Shown in pieces: positions 12,901-25,340 of a DNA stretch of 64,000 nt. Within the stretch, counting starts at the first letter, position 1. Every line of letters starts with the position of its first letter. This DNA is from Glossina fuscipes. Lineage: Eukaryota; Arthropoda; Insecta; Diptera; Glossinidae. The stretch spans positions 1,948,565 to 2,012,564 of the forward strand of contig NW_023998436.1 in NCBI RefSeq assembly GCF_014805625.2. The letters are read 5' to 3'. A program made the translations under genes and the position numbers. A model generated the notes under the pieces. The model saw nothing but the letters and a program-made list of their open reading frames with translations, had not been told where the DNA came from and did not search any database.

Positions 12901-13092
12901 TTATCACAGATTTAAATACTCCATATATATCTATACATACATTTTAAAATAACACTTCATGCCTTTAATTTTCATCCGACTTTCCGTCTGAATTCAAAAA
13001 AATGAAGTCTTAAAGATATTTTAAATAGTTTTTATTGCTTTAGCCTGGAGAGCTTTCAGGTGCTAATCGCGACACGAACCGACCTATACACA
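9961..13092. other. Gene-less stretch
   Basis: No intact gene recognised. It contains the imperfect duplication annotated separately at 10947-11175, a repeat of 'catttacat' words near 12050-12080, a short CTG run near 12204 and T-rich sequence near 12180 and 12420. About 10140-10560 has higher GC than its surroundings and may be the eroded remnant of a coding element, but I cannot name it. Confidence 0.45.
10947..11175 (+). repeat. Diverged direct duplication, offset 153 bp
   Basis: 'gctcggtaacataatgtcaa' at 10947 and 'gctcggtaacgtaatgtcaa' at 11100 start two copies of roughly 75 bases that share 'tgcaaga', an 'atatcctg/atatcttg' word and 'catgtttctttat/aatgtttgtttat'. The copies differ at many sites. 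Function unknown; probably a fragment of a tandem or transposon-derived repeat. Confidence 0.6.
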
Positions 13093-13196
13093 GACAGAGG
13101 GAGAAACGGACGTCTATACCATTTTCTTTATATAACCTGNNNNNNNNNNGACAGAGGGAGAAACGGACGTCTATACCATTTTCTTTATATAACCTG
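13093..13196. other. Assembly gap with identical flanks
   Basis: Ten N at 13140-13149. The 47 bases before the gap (13093-13139) are repeated exactly after it (13150-13196), starting 'gacagagggagaaacggacg' and ending 'atataacctg'. This is what an unmerged contig overlap looks like, so the gap is probably not real and the sequence is counted twice. Confidence 0.85.
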
Positions 13197-15925
13197 CTCA
13201 AAAATATATATGATGTATGCTTTCTGATTAATATCTCTATGCTTTGCATTTGCAAAACCTGATATATCCCCTGTAGCGGCAATATTCTTAGCATCTTAAA
13301 GTGCTCCCTTTTTCAGTAAATGTAGGTTTCATCTCTCTGGGAATTGTAGTGTAACTTCTACAGCCTAAAAGCACTGTTGCCTTACTCTTGATCTTGCTTG
13401 TTATAAAAACTACTAAAGGAGCGATTATATTGCAAATTGTCATAATTAAAGTTTTTTTGCTTAACGGTCTTCTAAAACATATGCAAAAAACTTCATTATC
13501 TGAAAAAAAAATTTTTCATTGCAACTTCCGGTTTTTTCCCAACCACTCGGAAAAGGCTGCCTGAGTGAATTGAACCCTCCTGAGATGTTGCAACCTAATG
13601 TCTTGTCTGCTGACTTCTGATTTTTCTAATGCAACGACAGCTATGTTTAAAAAATATTTATGTAGCATAAGGGTTATGTAATGTAACTATAGCTAATCCT
13701 TACTGTTAAGCATATTACCATTTCCTAACTCCATCTTATAAAATTTTTCTGGTGTTTTTTCGTAAATTTCGATAATGAAACTATGCAGCGCTGTGGGCAA
13801 GCAAAAGTTAACAAATCTTTCCAGAAAATTGAGAATGACTGGCAGCCTTCATTTGGTGACATCTGTTTTGAAACATATGCAGCAGGGTGAGTAGAACAAG
13901 AAGATTGCAAAAGATTGATTGGCATCATATGACAGTGAAAAATGTAATGGATTCCATCTATCATTTGCAGTGGAAACGAAATGAAAGTGATCTGTAAGGA
14001 GACTGATAATGGTGGATAACAAATGAGTCATATACGATAATTTAACACTGGAAAAGGGTCGTAGCCAAAGATGAATGAACTAGACTAGGTACTCCTAAGG
14101 CAATTTTTCATTTTTTCTGGGACAACAAGGAAATTGTCTATCATAAATCTTTGCGACCCAGACCGGAACCGATTAGTTGTACTCCCTAGCCATCAGCTGC
14201 ATATGTGTATGCAAAGGCTTAATGGAAAAGATTCATTTCTAATAGAAACCTCATCATCTGACACAGGAATCATATTTCTAATAGCATAAATATACCATAC
14301 TTGCCAATTTTTCAATCAATCTATCAAATAGTTTTGTACAAGGAGATGAGTTTCATTGTGTTTAAAGTGCTCACTGCTTGGAAAACTTTTTAAGGTTTAT
14401 TTTAAAATAAAACAAAAAAAAACTCACTTAGAAGATATTTTGAAAGCCAAGAAAAAGTTTTAGTTAAGAGCAAACGCTCCACATACAGAGTATAATTAAT
14501 TATCACCATCACCATCACCATCATCGTCATCATTATCATCATGTTTACTATCGTTATTTCGTGAAACATTCTAAAAGGTTTTCTGTTATATGTTAGTGTA
14601 AATGGAAGTAAGACTGTACGCACAAGTGCAGTTTAAGAACAGAAGAAGCACAAAGTTTGCACATATTCCTTGTTACTAGCACCTAAGAAAGGTGCGATGC
14701 ATTTGTATATATTGTGTAATAAGATGTTATTAACGCACAATAAAGGGCGTCACGTTACTGTATAATAACAATAACGCAGTTGAAAATATTTATTGCATTT
14801 GAAAATTTCCTTTTAAAATTGTGCTGGTTATATAGGTTTACAAAAGTTTCCATTGTACAAATTTTCAAAGAGTTAAAAACAAAATTATAAATATTTTCCT
14901 TTGTGGAAAGCGCAGTAACGCTAAAAATGTTCTAAAACATAATGTACAAGAATCCTTACACTTAAACTAAGCTTACCCTGAAGCTACGTAACTGTACACA
15001 TAGACTACAAAAGCAAAAATGCAGCCCTGTTTGAAAACTGCTTCAAAGCTGTTTGCACCAAATTTCAAATTTTTTATGCTGGTATGTTGTTACTTAGCTT
15101 AGAATAATTAAATACTGAGGTATTGCAAAAAAGAAAGGTTCTGAACTTCTCTTCGTATGACATGGTGATAGATTGCTTGCTAGTGTGAACAATCAAATCG
15201 TTCGTAGTAGAATAACATAAGGTATCGTTACAAAAATACCATAATTAAAGATTTATATGTTCATGACAATTAGGCGATTTTCTAAGAAACCAAACTCTAG
15301 AGAAAGAGAAAACCAAGTACACTGTAATATTAAATAAAAAAATATTTGTATATATGGTGCTGTGCCACTTGAAGAGGAATGGAAACCTATGAAGTGAGTG
15401 TACGTGCCATAGCTGAGCTAGCAAGTTCGTGAGGGTTTCTATAACTTGCTCACGGACACTTCTAGGACGGTTACATAAAAGAATTTGCACGTACCTGCCC
15501 CTTACCCAATATCAGGCGGGCTTAGGGGCCTTGGCCATATTCGTCACCCACAATGCCTATTGCTCTTCTTTCGGCCCGTAGAAAGATTTGTAGGAGACCA
15601 CGAGTTTTTTGTTAAACTCTCTTTTTCCCCGTACAATTATTTAACACTTTTTCTATAAGAAAATATCTCTTCTTTTTCGCTTTCCGCCATCTTGATCTCT
15701 TCACCTCGTCTCAAAAACTGACTTTGCTCGCACGAGAACTTCACAATAATTTTTTTGGTGCCAAGTTGCATTCTTGTTTTAACACAGTGAAACGAAATAG
15801 TATTGGGAAAGAAAACAAAAAATGTCATATTACAACACATGTGTCTTGCAGGTGGCGGCTGGCGAAAAGATTAACAACAATCGGCAGAAATTTAGCGGAA
15901 AATCGCGATAATTGAATGAATCGAA
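13197..15925. other. Gene-less stretch
   Basis: No gene recognised. There is a (TCACCA)-type run at about 14504-14532 next to TCATCA words, and otherwise AT-rich DNA. About 13358-13415 shares words with about 45480-45535 ('cactgttgccttactc'). Confidence 0.5.
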
Positions 15926-16260
15926 GATCGAAAGAGAGAATCAACTTAACTGTGTAGTATTTGTGGTAAACATACTCCCGTTAGCGAAAGTGAAGATATC
16001 GCCTAAAGATTTGCACAAGGACACGCCCACAATACCCACATACTTATGCGTCAAAAACTTTTTTCGTTCTTTTATTTTTTTGTTGCTTTTGGAATAACGG
16101 TGAAGGCTTTAAAAGATTCGTTCACATCAGTATATAATTTTCTTGTTTTTATTTTAAAAACGGAGCAAACAGCGGATGTACATCGAGTCTTTTGCAGGTC
16201 CAGAACGTGCTTCTAAGCTAAAAATATTCGATCGCGTTCACTGTACCTTCAAAACCCATA
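15926..16260 (+). repeat. Family A dispersed repeat, second module
   Basis: Contains 'actgtgtagtatttgtggta', 'aagtgaagatatcgcctaaa' and 'ggataacggtgaaggctt'-like sequence ('ggaataacggtgaaggcttt'), matching 6090-6150, 20460-20520 and 57000-57240. Noncoding. From its end to 17640 I see nothing recognisable. Confidence 0.5.
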
Positions 16261-17639
16261 AAATTTTACTAAAAATTCATACAACTATCCGCGCAGATCT
16301 GATGTAAAGATGATCCACTTAATCTAAATACAAATTTACGTCATTCTAATGCGTGACTCTTCCCATTAGTCAACACTTAGTTAAATTTAAAAAAAAAAAT
16401 CCTTAATTTGAAGCTTATTACCCCATTCTGGTATACTTAACATTGTCGCAATTTGACAATTTCTTTTTTATTTTTATTTTATTTTGTGGAATGAGGTTTT
16501 TGTTGCTAACTAGTTTACTAATACATACGAATATGTGTTGAATTGCAAGAAATTTTTTTTTATTTTAAATATCGTAATCACCTGCTGAACTTTTGTGTTG
16601 CTGTTAAAGCATTTCATCGACAAGATTCCGTAGCAGCAGCAACAGTTAATATTTATAAAATTCCATTGTGCTTGTTTTCGTCGTGAAATTTGTGTAAGAA
16701 ACCTTAGAAATGCCAAAAGCAAAACACGGAAATCTTATTTAGATTTCTTTTCTCTTTTTCACATACAGTTCATGAAAAATCGTTAACTTATATTTGATAT
16801 GTAGAATGGGAAAAGCGAGAAAAAGCTACAATATGTACGCTTTATGGCGATGATTGGAAATCAACGAATTGGATTCAAAATATATATTTTCACCTAGGAG
16901 CGGAATTTCCGTCTACAACATCAAAATGTATGCATCACAAACCTTAAGAAGGTCTACATTACACCGTGCTGATCACCATATCCCATCCATATCCACAGCA
17001 AACCTTTGTGGCCATTAATATTCCGCTTGTAGTTGATTCAATTTTAATCGCCAATCACAATGCGCGGCAGAAAGCTTTTCATTCTCTATCTGACAAGCAA
17101 TGAAACCGCGATGTCAAAAGAATTTCCAAATGACATCTTCACTCAACTCGTGTAGTAGCAAATTTTTTCGCCTCTTTGGATCTTTCTCATCGCATGTAAA
17201 CGTCTAGAAACAGCTAGCTTGTTGGAAAGTTCTTTCGAGTGTTTGAGCTGCGTGTCTGTCCGATAAGTGTTACAGTTCACTCTCTTGAAAGTTTTTCAAT
17301 CTTCCAATACTAAACGAAAAGCTGTTATTTCATGTAGACATAGATTAAAATCGTCAATTTTGACGGTTCTTCCCATTACTTTAACAGTGCCACTAATAGA
17401 TGTCGCTGATGAAAGTACGTGCAAGCACCTAGCACCTCCACCACAAAGACCTCATTACTTTACACTCATCTTCATCACAAAATATTAGCATAATATAACA
17501 CAACATAACATAACGGCTTGTTTCTCGTAAGAACCGATATATGACAGAGAGTGCGAAACTTGCACTATCTGATCGTAATATTTCACATCTTCTTAGTCTC
17601 CCGAAATCCTTATAGTCAGCGATTTTCATTGAGATGTTT

Positions 17640-18330
17640 TCAAAGTTAGGAAAACTTTATAGGAAATGGTCTTAAAAACGATCCGACATAATCCTTTTCC
17701 AAAGGGATCTACCCTTTACTCCAATACGCGGTGGTGCACAAGATTTCATCAAAATGTCACTAGAATTTGCGGTCTATAGGTTAAATACAAAAAAAAAACA
17801 CATGGATAGTTATCAGGCCGAGAAACAAGCTTTAATTTACTCAGGAATTGAATCTGACTCGATCGATGTGATAAGAAGGTGTTCTGCTTTTAACCCGTAC
17901 ATATAACCACACAAGCTTAATATATACTGCACTTTTAGATTTCAGCTAAAATAAATCAAATAATTCTAAAAGCGATCCTATCTAAAAACTTTTCCACATT
18001 TTCATCATGAAATACTAAAAATTGGATCTTTTCACCGTATGAAGTTCAGTTTTCGTTATATGAGAGGAGGTTCAAAAAATTGCTCCAGCTGTTCCAAAGT
18101 TTTCATAACAATTTAGAATGACAAAATACTATAACTTTTGTCGAAAAATTTTGAAAATGGGAAATTTTTCCATATAACGACTTTCAAAAGAGAGCGTTAT
18201 ATGAGATGTGGTTGAAAAAGGGAATCGATCCAAAACATTCCAACACGTCACTCTTTCAAATGTCATCGAAATATCTCAAATATCAGACGGACCGACAGAC
18301 ATGCTTTTAATAAAAGGTGGGTGGTAATAA
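17640..18330 (+). repeat. Family B dispersed repeats, two partial copies
   Basis: A degraded 3' part (17640-17940, ending 'cacacaagcttaatatatac') is followed by a second copy (17985-18330). The second copy has 'tatgagaggaggttcaaaaa', 'ccatataacgactttcaaaa' and 'cagacggaccgacagacatg'. Both have the same orientation. Confidence 0.55.
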
Positions 18331-18409
18331 TATAAAAGTGAGATAAAGCATGAATTACTTGGTCCCCGTCGAATATGTTATTGCCTCCGTACTTCTGTTT
18401 CGTACAAAC

Positions 18410-18780
18410 CAAAGCTAATGAAAACGCTATAGTCGGCCGCGGCCCTATATCATCCTATAGTTATTCATAACGACATAACGATTTTTTAAAAGAAGGCATT
18501 ATATGGGAATTGATCGAAAAAGTGGACCGATCCAAACTATTTTCAATAACCTTGGTCCTTAGGTCGTCAAGATATCTCCAAAATTGCGACTTGGAGCGAC
18601 TTGAACACTTGAATGTAAATGAACTGACATCAGACGGGCAGGCAGAAAGAAGAAGAAGAAAATGATTATGAATCAATCGGTATAATAAAAGATGAGTTCA
18701 TCTTAAGTCTTTCTGCGTGTTGCATATGTCCGCACAAGCTTAATATATTCTGGATCACAAGCGGTAGGAATAGGTGATTA
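18410..18780 (+). repeat. Family B repeat, internally deleted but with both ends
   Basis: Starts with 'gctatagtcggccgcggcc', jumps within 40 bases to 'gttattcataacgacataac' and ends 'gtccgcacaagcttaatata' and 'tcacaagcggtagga'. A short copy with both ends is the pattern expected of an element mobilised through its termini. Confidence 0.6.
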
Positions 18781-19879
18781 AAAAGTTCAAAGCAAACAAA
18801 TTGAAAGAATTCTACTTCCTCCCATTACTATCGAGTAAAATCGGAATTTGAAGACAATTGTTTCAAAATTGAAAACGCGACATGGCCGAATAGAAAAAAG
18901 CGCGAATAGTAAGTAAGTAGCAGTAAATACATTCCACGGACCGTTTCTTTCACATTCACATGAAGAATTTAACTTGCCAAGAAACGGTGTGGATAACGTT
19001 CTTGAATGTTCAACGTTTGATATGAGCCGATAAAAGACAAGACGAGAAAAGTTTCTCACGATAGCAGCACCTCTTAAGGACAAAGCCGCAAAGAACCACT
19101 GGAGTTAATAGGTTTACGATAAAATCTCTTCTTTAACGCCCGCTAGATAAACTTTCCCTAAAATTTCAATAATACCTCTGTATTGGAATATTTCATTTCT
19201 TTGCAATAGAATTTTTTTCTAAAAGTCATGGGTATTAAATAAAATTTTCGTCTCACTGAATAAAGCACTTGACGTTTTTAAATCTATGTATAAGATTAAC
19301 TAAGTATAATAATACATCTTAAATACAAGAGTACGCAGTAACAGTACAATATAATTACAAATACTTGATTTTAAAACACAAAAACAGAAATAGATGCACT
19401 CACGCACATACATCTGTATATATGAAAACTTTGTCAAGGACACCGCAAAGAGCATATGTTTTTAAAGCGTACTTTCTTGCATTGAGAGAATGCAGAGAAC
19501 GCGCATATACGTATAAATCTCTCAATTCAAAGAGGCAATCAGCTGTGCGACCAAGTTAAAGCATACACTTTGAAACTAAACTCAAAATATAAGAGTTTAT
19601 GGGAATAGAGCAGTGGATTTTATCCGCTTCACGAGACTTTTTCAACGGGCGAAATAATGTATGAGAAATAGGAAGAAAAAGCATTAATGCGTTTGGATCG
19701 AATTTATTGATAGCCAATATTAACATGTGTACGTGTGTTTACATAGTAAGTGAGGGCAAGTTAATTGTCTTGAAAGTACATAGCCGGTCGATCGATTAAT
19801 TATATTTCGAATCGTATGTTTACACAATTTTTCATTATTTGCATTTGCGTACTCTTTCTGGTTCATACATCTCTGCTTT
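18781..19879. other. Gene-less stretch
   Basis: AT-rich DNA without a recognisable gene, RNA or repeat. Short ORFs on both strands show no motif I know. Confidence 0.45.
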
Positions 19880-20680
19880 TTTACCCATTACCGGAGGATA
19901 AAGGGATGCATTCATTTTGTCAAAATGTTTGCAGCGTCCAGAAGGAAGCTTCAAAGACCCCACAAAGTAGATGTATTCGTGATCGAAATCAAAGTCCAAA
20001 TTAAGTCAAGCATGTTCCTCTATCCGTCTGTGTAATGTCTGTTGTGAACATTCTTTTGGCCCCAAAAATGAAGGCACCCGCTTCAAATTTGGCAGAAACA
20101 TTGTAGCTTCTTACGTGCAGTTTGCTATTGAAAATGTGCCAAATAGATAGATATATTCGGTTCCAGTACTGCGCAAATTCAGAACTGCTTTCCAAAAGGA
20201 ATAAAAAGCAAACTACAGCAGATGAACCTATAAAAATTTCCGCGTATTGTCCACGGGCCATGCTTTAGGAAAAATTTCCCTGTTATATCCAATATTATAG
20301 TGTATTAAATTTTTATTCTTTTGTCAAAACCTTTACGACGCCCGCAAGAAATCTTTAGAGCTTTTAAAAAGTACACATATTTTTCGTGAGGATCAAATTC
20401 TGAATTAATTTAAACATGTTCGCCTGTGCTTAGGTCTGGCTGCCCAACTGTTCAGTATCTGTGGTAAACATATCCCCGTTCGCTAAAAAGAATTTGTCGC
20501 TTACAAATTTGCAAGAGAATTTGATAATGGCCCAAATCGATGAAGCGACACGTCTACAATGGAACAATAAGTGGTAACACCTTTGTTTTCAGTGTTTTTC
20601 ACTTGTTACCCATGGACCGCAATAGGCGCACGATATAATTTTTCATTTTTATTCTACAAAACTAGAAAAATTAGCCACGC
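19880..20680 (+). repeat. Family A dispersed repeat, nearly complete
   Basis: One of the longest copies. The first module begins near 'ccggaggataaagggatgca' and 'cattttgtcaaaatgtttgc'. 'gtgtattaaatttttattct' leads into a second module beginning 'tttgtcaaaacctttacgac' at about 20320. The small ORF at 19816-20004 with a hydrophobic start runs into this repeat and is not a gene. Confidence 0.65.
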
Positions 20681-20869
20681 CTGCATAGCGTTACCGACTA
20701 TGGAAATTTATTTCTCTTTTGGATGACGTTGATGGATATAAAACCCATTGACTCACCTAACTGATAACTAAGTGGATTAGGAATATTTATTACAAAAAAG
20801 AAAATTTTTCTACATCTGTTTTGGTTGTTGTTTACTCCTTCACACCAGCCTTCATATTCAATTTTTAAT

Positions 20870-21700
20870 GTCGCCCGAAGCGACATGTCTCCTTCGGCAT
20901 TCAATTTTTCTTTTCTTTATGGCCGCGACATTGCTCTTATACTTTGTCTATTCGCATTGACGACGACAAAGTTATTATTATTCGTTATCCGTGCGTTGTA
21001 TGCGTCGTATGTTGTCCTTTTAAAAGCAGCAAGTGTCAAGGTCATCCTTTAATTATTTCTTTAGCGGCGGTGACATTGTTATCCGTGAACATCTTTTTGT
21101 TTGCGGCAACACCAATTTTATCCGTTAATCAATCCTTTTGTGGGTGGAAGCGATATTAATATTATTGTTGTTGTTATCCGTCAACCATTTTTTGCTGTCA
21201 CTGATGAATTATGATCAAAATAGCCTCTACAAACCTGTCATATCCACATTAATACCTTCCACAAATGTTTATTTACTCCGTGTACTATCGAGCACAGCAG
21301 GTGTTTAAGTAAACGCCTTGTTACATATCAACCAGTGAATTATAAATTTTTATTCATACGTTTTGATGACAACATTAATATTATCCGCGATCTATTCTTG
21401 TTAGGAACCAGAGTTGGCAAACTATTTAGTGTTGGATAGCGGTGATTTGTACTGCTACCCGCCCACTACATCTTTGACAGCGACAGCATGTATATCGATG
21501 ACCATACTTTAACATGCAAGACCAACTCTTTTACACGCTAGCGTTTTTTGACGATTATTTATTCACCATTTGACAGCCATAAGATTAATCTTATCCGTTA
21601 TCCATTCTTTTTAATGGCGATAGCATTAGTGTTATCCATTATTCATGGTCTCTTTCCAGTGACATTGAAGTCATACAAGTTAGTTATTTTAAGAGTGAAT
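20870..21700 (+). repeat. Highly degenerate tandem repeat (ttatccgt / ggcgacat units)
   Basis: The words 'ttatccgt' (about 20984, 21079, 21118, 21174, 21381, 21591) and 'gcgacat/gcgatag' alternate along about 800 bases, with spacing of roughly 40-60 bases where regular. This looks like an old minisatellite whose copies have diverged. ORFs across it (for example 20825-21052) are by-products of the repeat. Confidence 0.5.
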
Positions 21701-22059
21701 TTATTCATCGACATAGATACGAGCGCGCGCTCACCACATAAGAAAGTTTACATTTAAAAAACTTTTATTTGAGCGGAAATATTTGAATGTTCTTTCCCTG
21801 CTTCTTTTAGTGTGAAGTAAAATTTACGTTTTTAATTTACTTTTTTAATTGTCAAAAGTTTTTCATCAAATTTTAAAATGATTCGAAAAAGTTTTTCTTT
21901 TTTCGTGCTAAGCCAAACTAAACATTTGAAATTATTTCTATGTTTTCTTGTAGTCCTTACAGTGCAGGACCTTATGAAAAGTGTTTAAAGAGTTTTTAAT
22001 TTAATAAGTAAAAAAAAACATGTACAATCATTGTAGTGTCCCATTGTCAACACCTCCAC

Positions 22060-22800
22060 TACAGTTATTCATATAACGAATTTCAAATTAAGACATCATT
22101 TTGGAAGTGGTCGAAATAGTTGCCGCATTCGAGGAATAAACGTCTCAGTTTATTAAATTTCGTCGAAATATCTCAAAAATTTACGATCTGTCGGTCGAAC
22201 GTAGGAACATGAAACGGACAGATGGACAGACATGCTTAAATCGATTGAAAAAGTAATTCTGAGTCCCCAGTTTTGGTAAAGGAAAAACTTTCTCGGTGAT
22301 TGACCTTTTTTGGCATAAAACTCGGCAAGTCCAACAAAGTATGCTATAATATTCAACTTGTATTGTTACGAGACTGAAAAGGTTTTGCAACGTCTCAACA
22401 TGAGAATGCCGTCTCTTTTCAATTTCACCTACGCCCAAATTTATTTTTGTGTGATCGTTGTTTGTGCGTTTATGCGGTCTCTATTCACCGCACAAAAACA
22501 ACTTTGAGGCTAGCTACGAAAAATAGTTTTCGCAACACAATTAATAGGTTTTTTTTTTTTTGCGGTAACTATGGACCACAAAAGGCATAAAAAAAGGGAG
22601 GTTAGAGTGTACCTGATAATTAGTTGATGACCGCTAACCAATTTACCTATCTAAATCGACTTGTAGGTTGAACATAAGATGGACAGACTGACAAGCTTAG
22701 ATCTATTTTAAACACTATAATGAAAGGCCTGTTGGGTGTTGCATACATCTGCACAAACTTAGTGTACCTTTCTATCGAAGATGGTGTGGTGTATAAAAAA
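22060..22800 (+). repeat. Family B dispersed repeats, two fragments
   Basis: 22060-22360 carries 'tattcatataacgaatttca', 'ggaagtggtcgaaatagttg' and an acagatggacagacatgc tract. 22640-22800 carries 'aagatggacagactgacaag' and ends 'gaagatggtgtggtgtataa'. Unique-looking sequence separates them. Confidence 0.5.
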
Positions 22801-23339
22801 GGATAAGAATCTATAACAAAATTGTTTGTTCTCCAAGTATTCATCGGCTTTAAGATGGGAGAATATTTAGCACAACGCAAAAACCCTTGCGAACCCGCAT
22901 ATTGCTGGGACGGTCTCCTAAAGGTCCACAACGACTAACGTTGATCATAAACGCGCGACATGATAAAACAGATGACATCGCGAGCTTACAAAATGCAGAT
23001 ATTCGGCTCAACATAGAAAAACACGATCAGGAATTGTTTAAAGTTCTAACCATGAAAGCCCTATCATCCTCGCTGTTATCAGCAAAAGTTGTTCTTTCGA
23101 GTTGACAGGCTTTTCAGTAAATAACTTATTGATTATTCGAGAGATGCTTTCATTCTTATGACGATATCCAAGTATGGATTATTCTATTGACTGTTTTAAA
23201 AAAATCGGTTACTCTTCTCGTATGGAATCCACATTGTATTAAAAGATGACAGCACGACTGCCTATAGATAGACAATACCTTGAATAGCAAATGTATAATT
23301 CTACCGTGAAGCCTTAACCCCTCTGTAATCCATGGCAAA

Positions 23340-24240
23340 CGACGTGGGAATACGTCATTCGTCCCTTCGTGGGGAAGGAATTACGTCCATATAACGTAAT
23401 TCTCTGGTGAGAACGAGACCAACCTGCAACCTCTGTTTTTCTATACGTTAGAAACCAGGCTGCATTGCAGCTTTGTACCGAGCAGGGAAACATCAGTTCG
23501 TTCTATGTTCTAAGTGTTCTAACTCCAGTGGTGCCAGAAAGAACAGCCTCTGTGTAAAACCGACTGAGGTCACTTCCAGAAGGCCGGCATTTGGTTTGTG
23601 GATAGCGCCCCTAGTCCACCAGTTTAAGTCAAGTTGATCACGTTCTTTAGACATAGTTGACTGGCGGCACATTTGCGTTTCCTGAAAGCAGTCAGCGTGC
23701 AAGGCTTCAAAGAACCTATTATCTCAGATGTGACGATGGATTGACTTAAATCATAACCTCAAGCCATTACCATTATACCTTTAACCTCCACATTTCTTAA
23801 GTCAGAATATATGGGGCATTCACACAAAACATACCTCACGAAATTGTCTTCGAACGGAGTGCCACAATGGCAAGAGTTGTATTGCAATAACTTTCTTTTA
23901 AGAAAAAGCCGTGCCTTGTTAAGCAACCCACCCATAAATTGAACTCGAAGTATGGGTTGTTTACTGCAAGACGCGTGGATGGGAAAACTCCTTTTATTGC
24001 CTTGAACTTAGATCCCTCATCTCTTTAATCATGAACCAGCTGCATCCTCTTGCTTATCGTGAACGGCGTATTGCGCCTAGCTCCATGTATCTGCCTCCGT
24101 CTGGCATTTGAGGTCTAATCAACCAAAGATATTGAGCGTAATCGGACACCGTGGTTTTCAGGGCATGTATCCATGTAAAACACCAGAAGATATCTGTCAA
24201 TCTATCAATTGTCTTTTCCTGCAACGGTCTGAAAATTTAA
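23340..24240 (-). mobile_element. Non-LTR retrotransposon (LINE) 3' relic with ribonuclease-H-type ORF end
   Basis: On the minus strand, translation at about 23885-23790 gives 'YNSCHCGTPFEDNFVRYVLC' followed by 'ECPIYSDLRN'. This is the cysteine/histidine motif, with the 'LCECP' word, that ends the second ORF of Jockey/R1/I-type LINEs. Upstream on the same strand (24170-24060) are coding-like remnants such as 'AQYLWLIRPQMPDGGRY'. Several in-frame stops and frame changes show it is dead. The part beyond the motif, toward 23340, has higher GC than its neighbours and is probably the rest of the ORF and 3' UTR. The reverse transcriptase domain is absent. Confidence 0.65.
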
Positions 24241-24269
24241 AGTTGGCTTATTTGGGTTGAGAAACATTC

Positions 24270-25340
24270 TTCGCCTAAAACAAATGAGAACATTATAGTC
24301 GGGCAATTCCGACCTTTACATTTCCTACACCACTTCACCTAGTACAGTTATCCACTTCATAATAACACACCAATAGGTGGTAAGGACACAATTTTTATCA
24401 AAGCCCGAATATTGAAACATTAGACTTTTTCTTTATATAAGACGTTGCTTTTTTTGATAACGTCTATATATGTTAGGGTCCATAAAATTGACCTATGTGA
24501 TCGAAATTCCCTGTCTTAATTTCTTTCTCAATTCTCATCATAAAATATTAAAAATTAAATCTTTTTCTGAAGACTCCCGAAATACTATATGGAGTGGGTT
24601 ACAAGAATAAACCCATGTGATTTAAAATTCGCCCATTTAATTGTTATGTCAAATAACGCCTTTTTGGGGTGTTAGAGTTTTCTGAAAATTCTAATATACA
24701 GCAGTATCCAAAAAATAGGCTTAGATGGTCCAAATTCGGTAAGGTTAATGCCTTTACCAATTTACTCTTGTCAACCAGTTGTTGAATGAAATATTGAAAA
24801 TTCGAGTTTTTTGCGATATGAACCTTCCGCTGTCGGAATGTTTACATAAGAGCAGATTCAAAAAGTTGCCCCAGCCGAACCAAATTTTTAATACGAACTA
24901 CCAATAAGCTTCGAGTTTTGTCAAAAAGTTTTGGAAATTGCAATTTTTTTCTATATAATGACTTTTCAAAATGAGCCGTTATGTGGCGAGCGGTCGAAAA
25001 AGTTGGACGGTCCGAATCATTTTTAATAGCGTTCGTCTTGGCGTTAAAGCATGTCACTCTACCAAATATTATCAAAATATCTTAAAAATTGCGATCGGTA
25101 ACTTCAACGCAAATTTGCGTGGACTAACGTCAGATGGACAGGGAGATTAATTCAGATTATGATGCTGAATCGATCGTGAATGTTCGTCCTTGAGTCATCA
25201 AAATATGTCAAAAATTGCGACACATAGGTTAAGCTAAACTTTACATGAACAGACATCAGACGGACAGGCAGAGTTGGAATATGATTCTGAATCGATCGGT
25301 TTAATAAAAGGTGGGTCTATATCCATCTGATTTTTACAGA
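24270..25340 (+). repeat. Family B dispersed repeat, near full length
   Basis: Starts 'gagaacattatagtcgggca' with 'ttcctacaccacttcaccta', passes 'ctatataatgacttttcaaa' and 'gcgttcgtcttggcgttaaa', and ends 'gatcggtttaataaaaggtg' at about 25310. The 3' third (about 25010-25310) contains a second, duplicated 'tcgtcctt...cagacggacagg' block. At about 1.05 kb it agrees in size with the inverted copy at 60605-61590. Confidence 0.65.

Noticed and set aside
19816..20004. Plus-strand ORF with a hydrophobic, signal-like start
   Set aside because: Its second half is a translation of the family A repeat, and similar peptides arise from other copies (for example 56435-56626).
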